The translations under genes and the position numbers were made by a program. From the NCBI GenBank assembly GCA_015494155.1, contig WGBU01000182.1, forward strand, positions 1 through 38,883: a DNA stretch of 38,883 nt. The letters run 5' to 3'. Below the pieces are notes generated by a model. That model worked only from the letters and a program-made list of their open reading frames with translations. It did no database searches and was not told where the DNA came from. Positions 36,043-38,883 of this stretch are shown here, piece by piece (the stretch's first letter is position 1; each line of letters starts with the position of its first letter). The DNA comes from Deltaproteobacteria bacterium (GTDB lineage: Bacteria; Desulfobacterota; Dissulfuribacteria; Dissulfuribacterales; Dissulfuribacteraceae).

Positions 36043-37831
36043 AGAGTTTTTCAAGCTCCACTGCCCCGAGCAATACAAATACAGGCCTTCCATGGGGACA
36101 GTGGGTGACGCCCTCCCTGAGACACTCAGCGACCAGGGTCTCCATCTCAACTGTCTCGAGTCCGTGTCCTGCCTTTACAGCGCTCTTACACGCGGCCCTT
36201 GAGGCAATGTCGTAGAGTAACTCCTTGGAAGATGTGAACTCACCCCCTAGGGCCTTCTGTATGAGCCCTCTTATGACGCTTTCCTTCTGCGCTTGGAAAG
36301 AAAGGACCGTTGGAATACTTCTCACTGCCACCTCCCCTTCTCCAAAGAGGTCCAGTTCGAGTCCTAAGGAGAGGAGATCTCGTCTTACCTCCTTAAACCT
36401 CTCCATCTCCTCTGGCCCTATGGAAAAAACCATGGGAAAGGCCAGCCTCTGGCTAGATATGGTGCCCTTGGTGTCGAGTTCTCGGTTGATCCTCTTAAAG
36501 ACGAGTGCCTCGTGAGCACTGTGTTGGTCCATAAGAAAGAGACCTTCGTTCGTGCGACCCACTATGTAAGTGTCGAGCACCTGGCCCAATATCTCCACAG
36601 TTCCCGTAAGACATGAGTTGGACCATGTCTGGTCCATTTTTTTGGGCTCTTCTCTCAATTCTTGATGTGCCGAGTGATCGATCTTACGCAAATTAGAGGG
36701 GCTTTCCCCTCTGCTAGAAGATGGTATTGGGAAATCAAAGAGGGCCTCCTCTTTCACCCCTTCGTGACCTTTATCTCCACCATATTCTGGTCCCACAGGC
36801 TCTCTTGCCTCAAAATCCTCTGTCACTGATATGGTCGTCGCCACAGGACAGGCCAAGGCATTCTTCACTGCAGAGTAAACCAGCCGAAAGACCTTGTCTC
36901 CGTTCTTAAAACGGACCTCCTGTTTAGTGGGGTGGCAGTTGACGTCCACAAGCCCTGGGTCCAACTCGAAAAACAGGACTAGTGCCGGATATTCGTTCCT
37001 CAAGAATTCACCCCTAAGGGCCTCTCTTACTGCCTTTAAGACCAGTCTCGATTGAAATGGCCGCCTGTTTAAAAAGAAATGACACAATCTTGGCCCAGAT
37101 GTCCCTGTTCCAGGGCCTGAGACGGCACCCCTTATGGTTATCCCATAACCAGAGGCCTCTACTGGTCTGAGCCTTGGGATGATCTCGTCTCCCAATAGGG
37201 GTGCAAGGGTAGAGAGGTCATTTCCTCTGGAAGGTGATTCAAAGAGCACTCGCCGCTTGGTGGAGAGTTTAAAGTTCACCTCTGGAAACGCCACAGCATA
37301 TGTTCGGACCATACGATTTATATGGGCCAGTTCGGTCTGGTCGCCTTTTAGAAACCTCCTTCTAGCCGGTATCTCCAAAAACAGGTCCCTGACCTCTACA
37401 ATCGTGCCCTTTGGACAGGCGCATGGAGAACCCCTCTTATCCCTGCCAAAATGGACCTCCACCATCCAACCAGTTGTACTGTTGTCCACAGCACTTTTTA
37501 TGGTGAAATCACTCACTGAGGCAATGCTGGGCAAGGCCTCACCCCTAAAGCCAAGGCTTTTAATGGCATATAGGTCCTCTTCAGTGGCTATCTTGCTCGT
37601 GGCGTGTCTCTCCAATGCGAGCTCTAGGTCGTGGGAGGTCATACCTGTACCATTATCCACCACTCTAATGAGTTCCTTGCCGCCCCTCTCCACATAGACA
37701 TAGACCTTTGTTGCACTGGCGTCCAACGAGTTCTCCACAAGTTCTTTTACCACAGACGATGGACGCTCTACTACCTCGCCAGCAGCTATCTGATTGGCAA
37801 TATGTGGTGGAAGTACCCTGATGGAGGGCAT
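36029..37831 (-). CDS. mutL: DNA mismatch repair protein MutL
   Basis: The 600-residue protein couples mismatch recognition to strand removal. The N-terminal GHKL ATPase is intact: IAAGEVVERP, VENSLDA (Glu/Asn), DNGTGM and TSKI, then GFRGEAL. A linker (about 330-405) is charged and variable. In the C-terminal domain the endonuclease motif reads DQHSAHEALVFK (435-446), where active enzymes have DQHA-x2-E-x4-E. Ser replaces Ala and Lys446 replaces the final Glu. ACKSAVKAG and CPHGRP, which support the metal site, are present. Nicking activity is therefore uncertain. The gene is 16 bases after the UPF0149 gene and overlaps the hemerythrin tail. Confidence 0.94.
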   Translation of the reverse strand: MPSIRVLPPHIANQIAAGEVVERPSSVVKELVENSLDASATKVYVYVERGGKELIRVVDNGTGMTSHDLELALERHATSKIATEEDLYAIKSLGFRGEALPSIASVSDFTIKSAVDNSTTGWMVEVHFGRDKRGSPCACPKGTIVEVRDLFLEIPARRRFLKGDQTELAHINRMVRTYAVAFPEVNFKLSTKRRVLFESPSRGNDLSTLAPLLGDEIIPRLRPVEASGYGITIRGAVSGPGTGTSGPRLCHFFLNRRPFQSRLVLKAVREALRGEFLRNEYPALVLFFELDPGLVDVNCHPTKQEVRFKNGDKVFRLVYSAVKNALACPVATTISVTEDFEAREPVGPEYGGDKGHEGVKEEALFDFPIPSSSRGESPSNLRKIDHSAHQELREEPKKMDQTWSNSCLTGTVEILGQVLDTYIVGRTNEGLFLMDQHSAHEALVFKRINRELDTKGTISSQRLAFPMVFSIGPEEMERFKEVRRDLLSLGLELDLFGEGEVAVRSIPTVLSFQAQKESVIRGLIQKALGGEFTSSKELLYDIASRAACKSAVKAGHGLETVEMETLVAECLREGVTHCPHGRPVFVLLGAVELEKLFKRR

Positions 37832-37847
37832 GGTGGATTTTTAATGA

Positions 37848-38456
37848 TTAGTGTAATGTCTTATTGTGAGAGCTAAAGTATCTGTTCCAGAAGTCCATGA
37901 TCCCAAATACACACTGGGGCAGTGCCCATACTGCGGTCTCGTACACCTCTTGATCCACATGGTCGTCCAGGCTTTCTATCCCTTCCCAGGTGCCAAAGAG
38001 GAAGGGGATGGTCATCAATTTTTCCCCTTCTTCACTCTCTAAGAGGGGTTCCCAGGCATCCATGGAGATAGATACCCCCCGCATGAATCCAAAACACCAG
38101 TCCTCTATGATGTAGTTTTCCTTCCCATCCACATAGGTTCGATAGACGATCGGGGTAAACTTATCCTCAGACTTAAGTTCACCTAGGATCTGATTATAAA
38201 ACCTCATGGTGAGGTCTATGAACTCATCCAGTGTCCCCATGTCGCCAAACACCTCGGGGATCCCTTGATCTTCTTCGCCAAAGATCCAGGGTAGCCACTG
38301 ATTGGGTGCCATGGGTCGTGGTCCTATAATGACTGCAGTGAGGTAGCCGTGTAACCCAGAGATATCCAGGGTCTCTTCTGGCATTCTCTCATCTTCCAGT
38401 ATCTCTGAGAGCCTATCCATCTCGTCGCTAGAAAGGGGGCGATCAAATTGATCCAT
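37848..38456 (-). CDS. UPF0149 (YecA/YgfB-like) family protein
   Basis: The 202-residue acidic soluble protein has the UPF0149 N-terminal pattern: LDISGLHGYLTAVIIGPRPMAPNQWLPWIFG matches the family's 'L-x-G-x-L-T-A-x-x-x-G-P' block. The rest is helical, with many Trp and acidic residues (EDWCFGFMRGV). The SEC-C zinc tail of full YecA is absent. Function is unknown. I start at ATG 38456, with GGAG eight bases upstream. The frame stays open a further 59 codons, but that stretch overlaps the end of the preceding gene and its translation is not family-like. It is followed after 16 bases by mutL. Confidence 0.75.
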   Translation of the reverse strand: MDQFDRPLSSDEMDRLSEILEDERMPEETLDISGLHGYLTAVIIGPRPMAPNQWLPWIFGEEDQGIPEVFGDMGTLDEFIDLTMRFYNQILGELKSEDKFTPIVYRTYVDGKENYIIEDWCFGFMRGVSISMDAWEPLLESEEGEKLMTIPFLFGTWEGIESLDDHVDQEVYETAVWALPQCVFGIMDFWNRYFSSHNKTLH

Positions 38457-38487
38457 TTCTCTACTCCAAGGCGATATTTTCACTCCC

Positions 38488-38883
38488 TTATACCATGGAT
38501 TCCAATATGGCGCCAATCGCTGACTCTCTGTCTTGAGAGTCCCGGTCTTTTTTTGTTTGAAGACGCTCTTCGAAGGTAGGTCTCTCAGATGTATAGAATA
38601 TGCCAATGGGTATGCGCGTCTCTGACAGGTCATAGGACCATGCCCTCACAAGTCTGTACGCCTCTTCTATGGGCCTATAATTTTCGTTATTGGCATCATC
38701 TATTACCTCTACCCACTTATTGTAGAATTCATATGTGTTAAAAAAGGTGAAGCAGGGCTGGAGGACATCTATAAACGCAAAGCCCCTATGGCGTATGCCA
38801 GCCAGGATGAGCCCTTTTAGGTGCTGGACCTTGCCAGAATAGCCCCTGGCAACGAAGGTGGCACCTGAGGCAAGGAGTAATTC
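38488..38883 (-). CDS. 2-oxoacid:ferredoxin oxidoreductase beta subunit, 3' end (start outside window)
   Basis: Reading the minus strand from the right edge, 131 residues are open to TAA 38490-38488; the start lies outside. The sequence ASGATFVARGYSG, HLKGLILAGIRHRGFAFIDVLQPC and PIGIFYTSERPTFEER matches the C-terminal part of the beta (thiamine diphosphate) subunit of the KorB/OforB group. These enzymes split pyruvate, 2-oxoglutarate or other 2-oxoacids and reduce ferredoxin, and are typical of anaerobes. Which substrate cannot be told from this end. It lies 31 bases upstream of the UPF0149 gene on the same strand and probably heads that unit. Confidence 0.9.
   Translation of the reverse strand, partial: ELLLASGATFVARGYSGKVQHLKGLILAGIRHRGFAFIDVLQPCFTFFNTYEFYNKWVEVIDDANNENYRPIEEAYRLVRAWSYDLSETRIPIGIFYTSERPTFEERLQTKKDRDSQDRESAIGAILESMV

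Noticed and set aside
38457-38633. 59-codon N-terminal extension of the UPF0149 gene
   Set aside because: It overlaps the end of the oxidoreductase gene in another frame, and a ribosome site precedes ATG 38456 instead.

Overview
The window is about 38.9 kb of bacterial chromosome, estimated by eye at slightly under 50% GC. It has dense, short-spaced genes on both strands and no insertion sequence, prophage or CRISPR array that I can see. Multiheme c-type cytochromes, a ferredoxin-dependent 2-oxoacid oxidoreductase, an ArsM/radical-SAM enzyme, archaeal-type phosphoglycerate mutase and NMN adenylyltransferase, a bacteriohemerythrin and a CRP/CBS/DUF294 plus DnaQ pair together suggest an anaerobic deltaproteobacterium (Desulfobacterota). 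That assignment is inferred from gene content; no rRNA is present.

Layout. 1-4781 (+): the 3' part of polA, a PilZ protein, a histone-deacetylase-family hydrolase, a YkgJ-type Cys-cluster protein and a second PilZ-like protein, nearly contiguous. 4802-8054 (+): a cytochrome locus with its own promoter, encoding two six-heme proteins (each two triheme c7 units) and an octaheme hydroxylamine-oxidoreductase-like protein, 20 hemes in all. 8199-8591: a small flagellar-rod-like protein behind a possible sigma-28 promoter, closed by a strong terminator. 8618-10695 (-): a two-subunit sodium:solute symporter. 10696-11090: the only long gene-free stretch, with a sigma-70 promoter for the symporter and a candidate structured RNA. 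11091-16415 (-): a double-length UvrA with four ABC ATPase modules. 16494-18112 (-): an HdeD/YfdX stress pair. 18407-20585 (+): an unrecognised protein, tRNA(CAT), a DUF2065 protein and queA. 20708-23371 (-): DnaQ-like exonuclease and cNMP/CBS/DUF294 protein. 23480-27465 (+): acs, apgM and a NadM-like gene. 27466-30564 (-): a radical SAM / ArsM-like methyltransferase / DUF5714 three-module fusion. 30703-36042 (+): mnmA, mtaB, a ppx/gppA-type gene and guaB overlapping in series, then hemerythrin. 36029-38883 (-): mutL, a UPF0149 protein and the 3' end of a 2-oxoacid:ferredoxin oxidoreductase beta gene.

How the genes fit together: the cytochrome locus looks like a periplasmic electron-transfer chain ending on an octaheme enzyme for hydroxylamine or nitrite chemistry. 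acs and the oxidoreductase fit acetyl-CoA/2-oxoacid metabolism. polA, uvrA and mutL are repair genes, and queA, mnmA and mtaB are tRNA-modification genes. The items most worth a second look are the three-module radical SAM fusion, the tandem UvrA with a decayed first ATPase module, the 20-heme locus with a palindrome before the octaheme gene, the candidate pseudoknotted RNA at 10783-10878, and an apparently leaderless apgM whose promoter overlaps the acs terminator.
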